Shown here piece after piece: positions 51,136-61,374 of a stretch of 64,000 bases of DNA. The stretch comes from Macrosoma leucophasiata (taxonomy: Eukaryota; Arthropoda; Insecta; Lepidoptera; Hedylidae): positions 2,852,001 to 2,916,000 of the forward strand of contig JAWQUS010000023.1 of assembly GCA_036365455.1 (NCBI GenBank), read 5' to 3'. Each line of letters opens with the position of its first letter. The stretch's first letter is position 1. The position numbers and the translations under genes were made by a program. Under the pieces are notes generated by a model. The model did no database searches. It worked only from the letters and a program-made list of their open reading frames with translations, and was not told the DNA's origin.

Positions 51136-51476
51136 TACGTAACTTCACGCCTGTAATCCCCGAAAGGGTAGGCAAAGGTATTCAAGCATACATGCACACA
51201 CCCACGATTTGCACGAGTTTTTGTTACGTTTTGGCCCATGTAAACAGGTAGCGAGCCTGTTGACATCTCCGGGCACATTACCAAACTTATACTACTGCTA
51301 CTATACTATAGGTATGCTACTATAGGTACTAAGAAATTTCCAGAAAATTGAAAAATCCCAATACAACCAGAGCTAAAGGACTTTACACTATCATCTCTGA
51401 TAACCCCCTACCCGGGAATCGAACCCAGGACCACAGCATAGTAGTAGTGGCCTGCTACCACTAGACTACGCAGTTT
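51136..51476 (-). mobile_element. SINE B copy with a local expansion
   Basis: GTAACTTCACGCCTGTAATC to a worn tRNA-like head. Near 51290-51330 a TACTACTGCTACTATACTAT expansion replaces the usual GGTACTGG stretch. Confidence 0.8.
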
Positions 51477-51800
51477 TTCATGTTTTTATTCTACCACTTT
51501 GTCGGCGTGAACTCTAAAAACCAATCCGCCATTGTCTTATGAATCGGACCAAGCGATAATTTCTGGATCTCGGAATGTACGTAATGCGACTCGTTTCTTA
51601 AATTGGATTGATGTAATTCCGCCCTTATATCCCTTTTCGAAAGGCCCTACAGGGTCATTCGATATGATAGATTTTTTCTCCCTCAAGTAAACGTGATCTG
51701 GGCAGTATCTTTGTCTCAGTAATTTCATTTGGTCGGATTGGTAGGAGGTTCACACGTGTGAGGTTAAATTGATAGAAATGTTGGTATATGTGTAAAAAAT
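51477..51800. other. Unassigned sequence
   Basis: Nothing recognised. Confidence 0.4.
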
Positions 51801-52166
51801 TTATAATAATAATAATAATAGCAACCCATTATACGTCCCACTGCTGGGCACGAGTCTCTCCTCTTTTTGGGAGGAGGCCTGGAGCCTACTCCACCACGCT
51901 GCTCCAATGCGGATTGGTGGAGATACGGGTTAGCGGCAAACCCGGTGTCGGATGTTTTTAAACCGCCCATAAGGCCTCCGACAAGGTTTAACGACTGCTA
52001 TCTATCGATAGCAACCGGGAACGACGGCTTAACGTACCCTCCGAAACACGGAAACGCGCATTTTCATTTGCCACTAGCGGTCACATCACACACCCGACCG
52101 TGCCCGTAGTGCCTAACCGAGTAAATCGCCCATGATCAACACCAGACGCGGGGACATGAACGCTTC
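51801..52166 (-). mobile_element. SINE C copy, full length
   Basis: (TAA)n, GCAACCCATTATACGTCCC, CTATCTATCGATAGCAACCG, and the 5S-like block near 52070-52125 to GAACGCTTC. It has more changes than 55017. Confidence 0.85.
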
Positions 52167-52883
52167 AAAACAAAAAATATATGAAGGAAAAACTTGTATC
52201 CCCTTTTACGACTATTACGTATGAACATAGGTTTAAACTTTATAAACAAAAACAAACAAGCGAAAATTTTAGTCGTTACATTATAATCCTAAGACATTCA
52301 AGTATAAACGAGAGAGCCCTATGCCTACATTTAGTTCTATATTTATTTATAATGACTGCATGGCATTGGACTTCAAACCGTAGTCTTAATTAACCTGGTT
52401 CATGTTAACTACGTAACCAAAACAGTTAGTTTGCAACAACCAGAAGTTAATAACCTCAATCACCAACAGCCAATAAATCATCAACAAGTATCGAAAAAAC
52501 ATTTTCAACAATAAATACACAACAAGCAATGAATTCATTCAAATACAATTAAATTGGTTTGTAGCTTTTTGTCAGTAACGCAATATGTTCCAATTCAAAT
52601 TCAATTAAATTGGTTTGTGTGTTTTTTGCAACGCCCCTTTCTCTGGCAATGTGCCGGACAAACAATGTTAAATGATAGCCCGGTATATGCTGCGAATTGT
52701 GCTATCATTGTTGGATTTGACAATAATTTACATGTAGGGTTGCTATTTGCACATTTGGACTATATTTTTTTCAATCGCGGTTGTTTCATTCCAAATAAAA
52801 TGGGTAGAAATGACATTGTAAGAGACTCCTTTCGGCCATGTATCATTGAACAGCTTTGCCTTTACGATGGTTTTTTTACGCCA
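52167..52883. other. Unassigned; chance frames only
   Basis: Repeated AATTAAATTGGTTTGT at 52547 and 52603 (a 56-bp direct repeat). A 110-codon frame (52554-52886) shows no motif. Confidence 0.4.
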
Positions 52884-53085
52884 TAGAATTGACAGACAAG
52901 CAGACGGGCCACCTGATGTAAATTGGTTACCGTCGCCTATGAACATTTGGAACGCCAACGCGCTGCCAGCCCTCTAGGGCTCTTTTGACACCAGTTTTGA
53001 AGAACCCCATATTGTAGCGCCGGCGGAACACCTCAAAGGAGATTTCGATCCACAATTTCCACGTTCTGGGCAGAAATTAACGAGA
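52884..53085 (-). pseudogene. Element L fragment
   Basis: ATTGACAGACAAGCAGACGG, CGCTGCCAGCCCT and TGAAGAACCCCATATTGTAG: the inverse of the L C-terminus and 3' end. Confidence 0.7.
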
Positions 53086-53154
53086 CGACGACACCAGATC
53101 ATCAGATTAATTTAAGTAAACTCTGTAATCTGATAATACGTATTTTTATATACC

Positions 53155-53221
53155 TATATCTGGCGCTTTACACTCTCTGCCTACCCCGTAAAGGACTTGG
53201 CGTGCAGATGCATACATACAT
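53155..53221 (+). mobile_element. RTE-1 LINE extreme 3' end
   Basis: TATCTGGCGCTTTACACTCT to GGCGTGCAGATGCATACATA. Confidence 0.75.
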
Positions 53222-53235
53222 TTTGATATATAATT

Positions 53236-53354
53236 ATGATGGTAGAGTTGCAGTGTACGAGCTCGAGGCGGTAGGCAACACCGCATTTCCTAATCTATCT
53301 GCCGCCAAATAGTAGTGTTCGGCACAATCTTATTCCGGTTGGATGGTAATGTAT
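53236..53354 (+). mobile_element. SINE A relative, 5' half, old
   Basis: ATGGTAGAGTTGCAGTGTAC to CTTATTCCGGTTGGATGGTA. It is cut by the SINE C tail that follows. Confidence 0.6.
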
Positions 53355-53462
53355 AATAATATAATACAATAATGGCAACCCTTGATACGTCCCACTGCTG
53401 GGCACGAGTCTCTCCCCTTTTTGGGGGAAGGCCTGGAGCTTACTCCACCACACTGCTTCAAT
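53355..53462 (-). mobile_element. SINE C 3' end
   Basis: AATAATGGCAACCCTTGATA to GAGCTTACTCCACCACACTG; strongly 5'-truncated. Confidence 0.8.
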
Positions 53463-53530
53463 GTGCCCTGCCCACTGCCACTTGAGTTTCGCTAATGGGA
53501 TGGGCTTCTGATTCGAGTCAAGTCCAAGTG
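53463..53530 (-). pseudogene. RTE-2 scrap
   Basis: The minus strand reads LAKLKWQWAGHI. Another scrap, TTTCTTATGAGGCCCATAGT, lies near 53748. Confidence 0.6.
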
Positions 53531-53844
53531 GACTAGGAGTGGACACTAGGAGTGTTACCAAAAGGAAATTTATCCAACCAAGGATCCAAGAAAGTTAGTG
53601 ACTAACTATTATGGAGAAAGATTGTCAAAATGTCTTGTGCCGAAAATTATCAAAGAAATTAATATGTTAACGCGATATCCTAAATTAAGTGAGTTTAAAT
53701 TAAAAAAAAAATTAAGGATAACTCTTTCTATTGCTAAGCGTGACGCTTTCTTATGAGGCCCATAGTATGAGCTCATCATAAGGTAAAGTTAAAGTATACA
53801 TATGACAAATCCGTTATTATAACACACACGTCAACACAACACAA

Positions 53845-53885
53845 CGTCTTCACCAGCTTCAGAACGGTTGAAGCTGGTGAAGACG
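53845..53885. repeat. Perfect hairpin, 17-bp arms, 7-nt loop
   Basis: CGTCTTCACCAGCTTCA (53845-53861), loop GAACGGT, exact inverse 53869-53885. Too short for a typical pre-miRNA. Origin unknown. Confidence 0.9.
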
Positions 53886-53939
53886 GTAATGGTAATAAGT
53901 CGCAGAGATACCCAGTTCTTAAAATAACATTTTCCAATT

Positions 53940-53999
53940 CAATAACCGTTATTTAATATTATGAAAAATTCAATAACCGTTATTTAATATTATGAAAGC
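53940..53999 (+). repeat. Tandem pair, 31-bp unit
   Basis: CAATAACCGTTATTTAATAT occurs twice in direct succession. Confidence 0.9.
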
Positions 54000-54041
54000 A
54001 CAACCCTAAACAAAACATAGAGGTCAACCAGAGTTTCTTCG

Positions 54042-54686
54042 CTTTTTAGGGTTCCGTACCTTAAAAGGAAAAAAGGAACCCTTATAGGATCACTCGTGCG
54101 TCTGTCTATCTGTCTGTCTGTCTGTCCGTCTGTCACAGCCGATTTGCTCCGAAACTACTTGACCGATTGAGTTGAAATTTGATGAATATATGTAAATTGG
54201 TGACCCAAAGATGAACACGTCAAGTAAAATAATAAATTTCAAACAGGGGGCTACTTTCGGGAGGTAAATCAGAAAATAAAAAAAATCGTTAACTGTGTCG
54301 TGTGACATATCAAATGAAAGAGGTTGTTGTCAGCATCTCAGATATATTTTTTTTATAATTTTTGCATAAACAAGTTTGAAGTTATTTAAGAAAAACGACG
54401 AAAATTGACCACTCCCCCCCATCTCCGAAACTATGTAACGTAAAATTTTGAAAAAATGTGGAAAATAGTTCTTTGCCTATAGATTTATTACTGGAAAACC
54501 TATAAGAAATTTGAGTATTCAAATTAAATCGAAAATTCTTAATAATATGACCCCTTGCCGGTACCACCGTAACCGCTATGTCCCTGCATTTTAAATCAGT
54601 AATATTTTCGAAAATATTTATTTAAATTACGGAACCTCTCCACTCACCACGCGAGTCGAACTCGCACTTGTCCGGTTTTTTTTTTT
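54042..54686. repeat. Repeat I copy, long
   Basis: TTTTTAGGGTTCCGTACCTT at the left, (CTGT)n near 54100, CGAACTCGCACTTGTCCGGT and a T-run at the right. Left-end signatures also at 19912 and 20770; right-end signatures at 25545 and 60590. Class unknown; no coding capacity. Confidence 0.6.
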
Positions 54687-55016
54687 CACTTTCACAACCC
54701 GCTAGCATTCCCCGGCGAGGCACGAAACTGTGTCGAAAATATTCCCGCTTGTCAGTGTTTATTTGGTAACAGCGGAGTTTCGGGAATTCCCGGGGAAAAT
54801 AAAGATTTGGAATCAAAGAGAATAATATTTACATACCATTAAATTCATGTCCCTTTGAGAAAAAAATAGTGAGAGATATTTTGAGATGAACCTAATGTTT
54901 TTCTTGTGATATTGCGAACTGCTCATGTATACCTAATCGTTGTTAGAGTTCAAGTGTCGGAGCTCGAAGGTGTAGGTCAACGAAGTAAGTAATTTATCTG
55001 CCGCTAACTAACATTG

Positions 55017-55355
55017 CGAATGAAGCGCGCATGGCCCAGCGGCTGGTGTAGATCGTAAGCAATCTACTCGGTTAAGCACCACGGGCGCGGTCGGGTAGTG
55101 TGATGGGTGACCGCTAGTGGCAAAATAAATGCGCGTTTCCGTGCTTCGGAGGGCACGTTAAGCCGTCGGTCCCGGTTGCTATCGATGGATAGCAGTCGTT
55201 ATGGGCGGTTTGAAGACATCCGACAGCGGATTGGCCACTAACCCGTATCTCCACCAATCCGCATTGGAGCATCGTGGTGGAGTAAGCTTCAGGCCTCCCC
55301 CCAAAAAGGGGAGAGACTCGTGCCCAGCAGTGGGACGTATAATGGGTTGCCATTA
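55017..55355 (+). mobile_element. SINE C copy, full length, 12-bp target duplication
   Basis: TAACTAACATTG lies at 55005-55016 and at 55356-55367. 339 bp from CGAATGAAGCGCGCATGG to GGGTTGCCATTA. The 5' part resembles 5S rRNA and the 3' part (CCCAGCAGTGGGACGTATAA) resembles RTE 3' ends. Confidence 0.9.
55072..55120 (+). promoter_or_regulatory. 5S-type internal pol III promoter region in SINE C
   Basis: TTAAGCACCACGGGCGCGG followed by GATGGGTGACCGCTAGTGG. Insect 5S rRNA, as I remember it, has TTAAGCAGCGTCGGGCGCGG and GATGGGGGACCGCTTGGG at the same spacing, covering box A, the intermediate element and box C. Conservation is by eye. Confidence 0.65.
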
Positions 55356-55394
55356 TAACTAACATTGTTCAACACTTCAGAACTACTAGGCATA

Positions 55395-55448
55395 GAAAGC
55401 ATATATGCAAACACCCACGATTCACCGGTTACGTTTTGGCCCCTGTTA
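55395..55448 (-). mobile_element. SINE B scrap
   Basis: AAGCATATATGCAAACACCC, ACGATTCACCGGTTACG. Confidence 0.7.
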
Positions 55449-55457
55449 AATGTTTTT

Positions 55458-55728
55458 ACTGGTGGTAGAGCTCCGGGGACGGAGCTCGCGGGCGTAGGCA
55501 CCACCGCATTACCTAATATACTTGCCTCTAAATGGTAGTGTTTAGCAATATCGTGTTCCGATAGTAATGTACGGCCTTGTAATTTCCGGCACAGAGGCAT
55601 AACACCTTAGGCCTCAGGAGTGGTAACGCATCTGCATTTTGACCTTGGTCTTTGTGTAAGTGTCTATAGGCTGCAGTCATCACTTAGTGTTCCCGTGTGC
55701 TCCGTCACTGGAGCTCTACCACCAGTAA
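55458..55728. repeat. SINE A copy followed by an inverted SINE A 5' end
   Basis: Plus-strand copy 55458 to about 55687, then GTGCTCCGTCACTGGAGCTC and TACCACCAGTA in inverse orientation (to 55728). The two 5' ends can pair. Confidence 0.8.
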
Positions 55729-55747
55729 TATTCTTATTTTGCCATAT

Positions 55748-55825
55748 TCTCCCCTAAGGACGCACAACACTGTAGGCGTCTTTGGGGAAGGCTTTGCCCA
55801 GCTGTGGACGTTTTATGGTTGGAGT
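55748..55825 (+). mobile_element. RTE-like 3' end scrap
   Basis: AGGCGTCTTTGGGGAAGGCT, TTGCCCAGCTGTGGACG. Confidence 0.55.
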
Positions 55826-55881
55826 ACAACTTGAAAAAATATATAAACAGTTACAATTTCTGAGCCCTTCCGCGTCCGTTA

Positions 55882-56120
55882 CGTTATATACTGCCCGCTA
55901 AATGGTAGTGTTCAGCACTATCGTGTTCCGGTCAAGTGGTAATGTACGGCCTTGTAATTTCTGGCACAGAGGCATAACACCTTAGGCCTCAGGAGTGGTA
56001 ACGCATCTGCATTTTGACCTTGGTCTTTATGTGGGTGTCTATAGGCTGCAGTCATCACTTAACACCAATGTGAACTGATGCTGATGCTGATGCTTGTTTG
56101 CCACTTCCATAACATAAAAA
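55882..56120 (+). mobile_element. SINE A copy, 5'-truncated
   Basis: CTGCCCGCTAAATGGTAGTG to ATAACATAAAAATAAAT; GATGCTGATGCTGATGCTTG is a small local expansion near 56083. Confidence 0.85.
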
Positions 56121-56269
56121 TAAATCACCACGGCTGGCAGACGGAGCAGTTTTATCTCGTGAAGGTGCTGCCCATCCCTCGTTTTTATATTTACTACCGT
56201 CCCATTGGAATAGTTTGACCGGCATTGTTCGGTTGACCGACTGAACTTGAGTTTCGTGCCCACGACTAG
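56121..56269 (+). repeat. Repeat M fragment
   Basis: CATCCCTCGTTTTTATATTT, ACTACCGTCCCATTGGAATA and GACCGGCATTGTTCGG. Confidence 0.5.
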
Positions 56270-56281
56270 TCTATATATATA

Positions 56282-57561
56282 ATAGGTTGGGGAAAAAGTC
56301 TTTTCGCATTATAGTATGTATGAACTTGTAATAAAATCTCTCTGGCTGTAGTATTTGTATCTGGCTGGTTTTGGTATCATTGAAAGTTAAAATTTTAAAG
56401 AACATAATTCCAAATTCAAATTAGGCAAATGTGTGATTTTCATTTGTTTTTCGTACTGTTAAGATGAGTGAATCTAATGAAGAAATTCGATACATTTTAA
56501 AATTTTACTACAAAAAAGGTAAAAATGCAACGCAAGCCGCGAAAAAAATTTGCGATGTTTATGGACCTAGTGCAGTGTCTGTGAGAGTAGCACAAATTTG
56601 GTTTAAGCGTTTTCAATCCGGAAATTTTGATGTCAAAGATGCACCTCGCTCTGGTCGCTCTATTACGGATAAAATGGATGCCATTTTTGAAAAAGTGGAG
56701 CAAGATCGACATAGTAGTTACGACGTAGCTGAAGAACTGAGAATTGATCACAAAACAGTTTTGGCGCATTTGAAAAAAGCTGGGTACAAAAAAAGGTCGA
56801 TATTTGGGTACCTCACGAGCTCACTGAAAGAAACCTAATGAACCGTGTACTCATTTGTAATTCTTTATTACGACGTAATGAAACCGAATCATTTTTGAAG
56901 AAGCTGATAACTGGTGATGAAAAATGGATCACGTACGACAAGAACGTGCGAAAAAGGTCGTGGCCAAGGCCGGTCAGGCTTCACAGACTGTGGCGAAACC
57001 CGGGTTAACTCGCAATAAGGTGATGTTGTGTGTGTGGTGGGATTGGAAGGGCATTATTCATTATGAGCTATTACCACTAGGCAGGACTATCGATTCTGAA
57101 CTCTACTGCGAACAACTGATGAGATTAAAGCAAGAAGTTGAGAGAAAGCGGCCGGAATTGATCAACAGAAGGGGTGTGGTGTTTCATCATGATAACGCTA
57201 GACCTCACACATCTATAGCCACTCAGCAAAAATTAAGAGAGTTTGGCTGGGAGGTGTTAATGCATCCGCAGTATAGTTCTGACCTTGCACCTACAGATTT
57301 CCACCTGTTTCGGTCTCTTCAGAATTCTTTATGCAATGTTAGGTTAACATCACGAGAGGACTGCCAAATCCACTTGTCGCGGTATTTTGATGAGAAGTCC
57401 CAAAATTTTTATAGCAATGGGATCATGTCCCTACCTACAAGATGGCAAAAGGTTATCGAACAAAATGGTACATACATACTTTAGTTAAATTTAAATAAAC
57501 TATATTAAAAAATGTTTTGAATTATCTTAAAAAATGCGAAGAAACTTTTTCCATAACCTAA
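56282..57561 (+). mobile_element. Mariner element, complete ends
   Basis: 1280 bp, within the usual mariner size. Inverted ends: TAGGTTGGGGAAAAAGTC and TTTTCGCAT at the left; at the right the inverse of TTAGGTTATGGAAAAAGTTT and CTTCGCAT. TA duplication at 56280-56281 and 57562-57563. By its transposase it belongs to the cecropia group (the group of human Hsmar1). Confidence 0.9.
56464..57484 (+). pseudogene. Mariner transposase, two frameshifts
   Basis: The start ATG at 56464 opens MSESNEEIRYILKFYYKKGK. The paired DNA-binding region contains VSVRVAQIWFKRFQSGNF and DVKDAPRSGR, then LRIDHKTVLAHLKKAGYKK. One base is missing in an A-run near 56790; the next frame carries WVPHELTERNLMNRV and the first catalytic aspartate in LITGDEKWITYD. 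A second one-base loss near 56970 leads to the frame with VMLCVWWDWKGIIHYELLP, the second aspartate in VFHHDNARPH and the third in SSDLAPTDFHLF; 34 residues separate the last two, so DD34D. Stop at 57484. No in-frame stop exists besides those caused by the shifts, so inactivation is recent. About 345 residues would be the normal length. Confidence 0.9.
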
Positions 57562-57934
57562 TATATAAATCGATTGCTGTTCGTTAGTCTCGCTAAAACT
57601 CGAAAACGGCTGGACCGATTTGGCTAATTTTGGGTTTGAATGACTTTTGGAAGTCCAGGGTAAAAAAATTAATCAAATTAATTTAAAAGTTTTAAAAATA
57701 TGAAGAAATTAAAGGGAAATAGTAAAAACCACAATTTCACTTTCCCATACAAATAGTCCGTTTCTATCAAACCTTTGACAAGTTATTTAATTCTGAGCCA
57801 CTACAAAGTTTGTCGGGTTAGCTAGTTTAATACATAAATTTCTCGACTGACAGTCACTTATAACAAAATGGTGTACTTTGTTAGTAAATAACGAATGTGG
57901 CCATCGAACATCACGTGAATCAAGTACGTAAGCC

Positions 57935-58226
57935 ATTTTTTAACCGACTTCGAAAAAAAAGGAGGAAGTTATCAATTCGTCGGAATATTTTTTTTATGTA
58001 TGTTTATTTGAAACGCAGTGAAACAGGCTCTATTTTTTTTTGTTTGGCTTGGCACCGACTTCAAATCTATGAGGTAGGTACGTAGCCCATTTTAAAGTAA
58101 TTGTCTTATAATAATTAATAGGTTACGTGTTTTTCCCTTTAAATGAAATTATCTAATTGAGTTTATTTTTCCACTTTTAGTGTTTTTTGTCTATTCAGTA
58201 GTTTTTTGAAGGCGGTTTTTTAAATG
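57935..58226. mobile_element. MITE-like element, about 290 bp
   Basis: CATTTTTTAACCGACTTCG at the left, the inverse of TTTAAAAAACCGCCTTCAA at the right, with AAAGGAGGAAGTTATCAATT inside. The target duplication is unclear. Confidence 0.55.
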
Positions 58227-58945
58227 TATAAATTATAACAATAAAACATGTTTCTCCCAATGTATGTTATTATGTATACTCCCAACAACACGGTTAGAAA
58301 CACAGCGGACAGCGGTCGTGTTTAATGATCATTGCAATTAAGACGCCACCCGAAGTGTGCAAGTGTCGACAGAAACACTTGACACTTCGGAAATGGACGA
58401 GATAAATCGACAATAAACCTAGTTACGTAGATTGCGTACTTTCGTTTAAAGTGTACGAGTTGTTAGAGAGAGAGTAAGCATTGCTCAATTAAATAATATC
58501 TAATATCAGGTACATGAAAATAAATAAACTTATAAACCGGCAAAGTTAAACTCAAGTGCGATTCATTTAGAAGGGAGAGAATGGTCACAGTAAATAGATT
58601 TACTGTGGAATGGTGAACGCCCACCAATTCTCGGAATATATATTATCAAAAAAATATGTCTGAGATTATTAGTATGAGACCTTTAACTTTGTATGTTTAA
58701 CAATATAATTTCCTTTTTTAATTTATTTAAACAAAAGTGACTCCCACGTACGAAATTTATTTATTTAGGTATATGATACGTTTATTACTTCTTATTTCAA
58801 TAAATGTATCAATTATACAAATTTCAACTCAATAGATCTGGTAATTTCACAACAAACTGTCTGTGACAGACAGACAGACAGAGTTCGAGTGATCCTATAA
58901 GAATTCGTTTTTTTATTTACCTATAAAACCCTTAAAAAAGTGAAT
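58227..58945. other. AT-rich unassigned, with first hairpin repeat
   Basis: Contains the first copy of the hairpin repeat (58318-58445). ACAGACAGACAGAGTTCGAG near 58870 is a repeat I scrap. Confidence 0.5.
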
Positions 58946-59420
58946 CCCATTGTAATCTGTGAATTCTAACTACCAATAGTCACAAACGTGATATCTAGAC
59001 AGAAATAACTACATTCACCATTGAGAGCGTTCGTCTACGCTTTAATGATCATTGCAATTAAGGGACCACCCGAAGTGTGCAAGTGTCGGCCGAAACACTT
59101 GCGTTGATTACGCACTTTCATCACTTTGTCGTTTTATGCACTTGCAAAATAAAAAGCATTTCACGCTCCTTTCATTGTAATGTGAGAATTCTACTCCCAA
59201 TGGTCACAAATGTTAAGATACACGGCAATAACCACATTTACCATTGAGAGCGTTCGTCTACGCTTTAATGATCATTGCAATTAAGCGACCACCCGAAGTG
59301 TATAAGTGTCGACCGAAACACTTGACGCTTCGGAAATGGACGTGATGAATCGGCAATAAACCTTGTTGCGTTGATTATATTCTTTCATCACATCACTATG
59401 TTGATGGATGTGTAAAATAT
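58318..59420 (+). repeat. Three hairpin-bearing repeats, two in tandem
   Basis: TTTAATGATCATTGCAATTA followed by CACCCGAAGTGT occurs at 58321, 59041 and 59263. In copy 1 CCGAAGTGTGCAAGTGTC and CACTTGACACTTCGG pair as a stem (58350-58390). Copy 2 has lost the right arm; copy 3 keeps it. Copies 2 and 3 are part of a 222-bp tandem unit that includes CACCATTGAGAGCGTTCGTC-type flanks (from about 58946 and 59168). Confidence 0.75.
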
Positions 59421-61374
59421 ATTGCAACCTTCTAGGTAGTCACATCAATAAGTGAGATCAGGTATGTTTGAGAAGAGTTACTAATTAAATATGATTGCAG
59501 GTTCACGGATTTTTGGTTTGTAACTCCATACAGTACCAATTTACCTAAGTGCATTCATCAAAATTAATTTCATTATTATTCTCTTAGGGGATGCTTCATC
59601 CCCTCATGCCCATCGGGCCTTCGCCTCTGGACTCCACCCCAGCCCCGCTCCCGTAAGTGCGTGTTTACATAATAATAATAATATATTCTTTAATTCCAAC
59701 ATTGCCGACTCAACATAGAGAACGTTGAATAAATTGGTAATATAACCCATTTTTTTTGTTTTAGTGTTGCGATCTTTAGGCCTGACATGAAGACATTTAT
59801 TTCATTACATAACTTAGATTTTGTTTGTGACGAATTTTTTTTTTCTTTTACTTATCTAATTTTTGAAAGAAAGGAATTGATTTTTTTATGATATTTTAAC
59901 TGTAGGTATGTTTTTTATCACTACATTAATCTATACTTATAATAAATCTGTAGAGAAGTCAATTCTGTACATGAAATATATTTCCAAAATAACTATCAGG
60001 GGGTGATTGGGAATTGATAGTGATGCCAAACATGCAATCAGTAAAAAAATTGTCTGTCTGCCTGTCTGTCTGTATAACCGTTATAGAAACAAAAACTACT
60101 TGAGGGATTTCAACGAAACATGGTACAATTATTTCTCATACTCCTGAGCTGGTTATAGTGTACTTTTCATCACGCCACAAACAATAATATATGTTTTACT
60201 TTATGTAATAGTTATATACTCTGGGTAATTATTGATTCTTATTGACTTTTCGAAAATGGTTGTAAAATCTTACTCGAAATAAAAAATATTTTCTTTTTTC
60301 ATTATACTACTATTTTCTCTATTCACGTTCCATACAATTTTCACATGTCTGAAGAAAGTTGTATTTAATTTCCTCCCTTATGGTACAATGTACTATTATC
60401 GACGGATATATCGTGGCCCTACCGCAAAATTGCTTGAAATTGAAATACAGTACTAACCCGGATTAACGCGATAGGTGGGTTAATTTTTAAGCATTTTTTT
60501 ACTCTATGTGTGTAAAGGGAGAAACTTGAATTTAACAAACGTGATTTTCTTTTATAGATTATGGTACCGAACCCTTCGTGCGCAAGTCCGACTCGCACTT
60601 GGCCGCTTTTTTATTGATCTTCTGGATGACATAAATTATAGGTAGGTAAATCACGAATTTCTCGTAAACCAAAAACTGACGGAGCGTGTGTGAAAACCGA
60701 TGCGAGCAATGTGAAAAAAAAATTACTGTATAAAAAATAAATTTCTTGCTATCAGTCTATGGCAATGATTTCGAACATGCCACCAATTTAATTTACACGA
60801 TATTAGACGAAAGTTATATATGAGTCCCTACCACTTTGGTGTCCTAGTCGAAAATAAGCAATTAAGCAATTAAGCGAGTAAACAGGAAGGGGATGGTTAA
60901 CAAGGTTGTCCTTATAGCGAAAGAATATTTGTACACAAATATTGATAAGGAACGAAAGACCTTGAGCTTGGGTAACTTGATGAAAATAATAAATTAGGTA
61001 TTTATTGAAACTGACCACTGAGTCGAAAAAGAGTGATATAAAGAGTAATATATTCTGAGAGGATGTAAAATGTGCCAAAACAAAGCTCCTTCAGTAGAAC
61101 CAAATGAGTAACTGCAAAAATCCTCTCTTTGGTAAATAAAAACGATTTACCTGTGTATGAAAATTGACTGATAGGATTTCATAAAATTGTCAGTTTAATA
61201 CAAGTCGATATGAAGCTTGGTACAAAAATATCCAGTATTCAATTTAAAAAAAGGAACACGATGTAAATCCAATTTGTTAATAAAAGCTGTCGCAGCATGT
61301 ACACGTGTGGCAATACAATTAAAAGATGATCAGATAGAATGCAAATGTAACAGACTGTTCGACTCACTAATTGA
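59421..61374. other. Mostly unassigned AT-rich sequence
   Basis: A GC-rich patch at 59590-59655 (GGGGATGCTTCATCCCCTCA, CCACCCCAGCCCCGCTCCCG). An (AATA)n-like run near 59672. A Helitron-like start A|TCTATACTTATAATAAATC at 59930. A repeat I end at 60560-60612 (AAGTCCGACTCGCACTTGGC). A 91-codon minus frame at 60803-61078 has no motif. Confidence 0.45.

Larger units (their letters stand above)
54943..55385 (+). mobile_element. Old SINE A relative split by SINE C
   Basis: GTTAGAGTTCAAGTGTCGGA to TAACTAACATTG, then after the insertion TTCAACACTTCAGAACTAC in place of the family's TTCAGCACTATC. Confidence 0.65.
56270..57825 (+). mobile_element. Helitron H copy interrupted by mariner
   Basis: Its 5' end TCTATATATATA lies at 56270-56281. 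The body resumes at 57564 with TATAAATCGATTGCTGTTCG and ends TCGGGTTAGCTAG|T at 57825. The mariner used a TA in the 5' AT-rich start. Confidence 0.75.

Noticed and set aside
52554..52886. 110-codon plus-strand frame
   Set aside because: No motif, low-complexity flanks with AT repeats, and it ends in an element L fragment.
53845..53885. microRNA precursor
   Set aside because: A 41-nt perfect hairpin is shorter than typical animal precursors and lacks the usual bulges.
56497..56769. 90-codon minus-strand frame
   Set aside because: Shadow of the mariner transposase.
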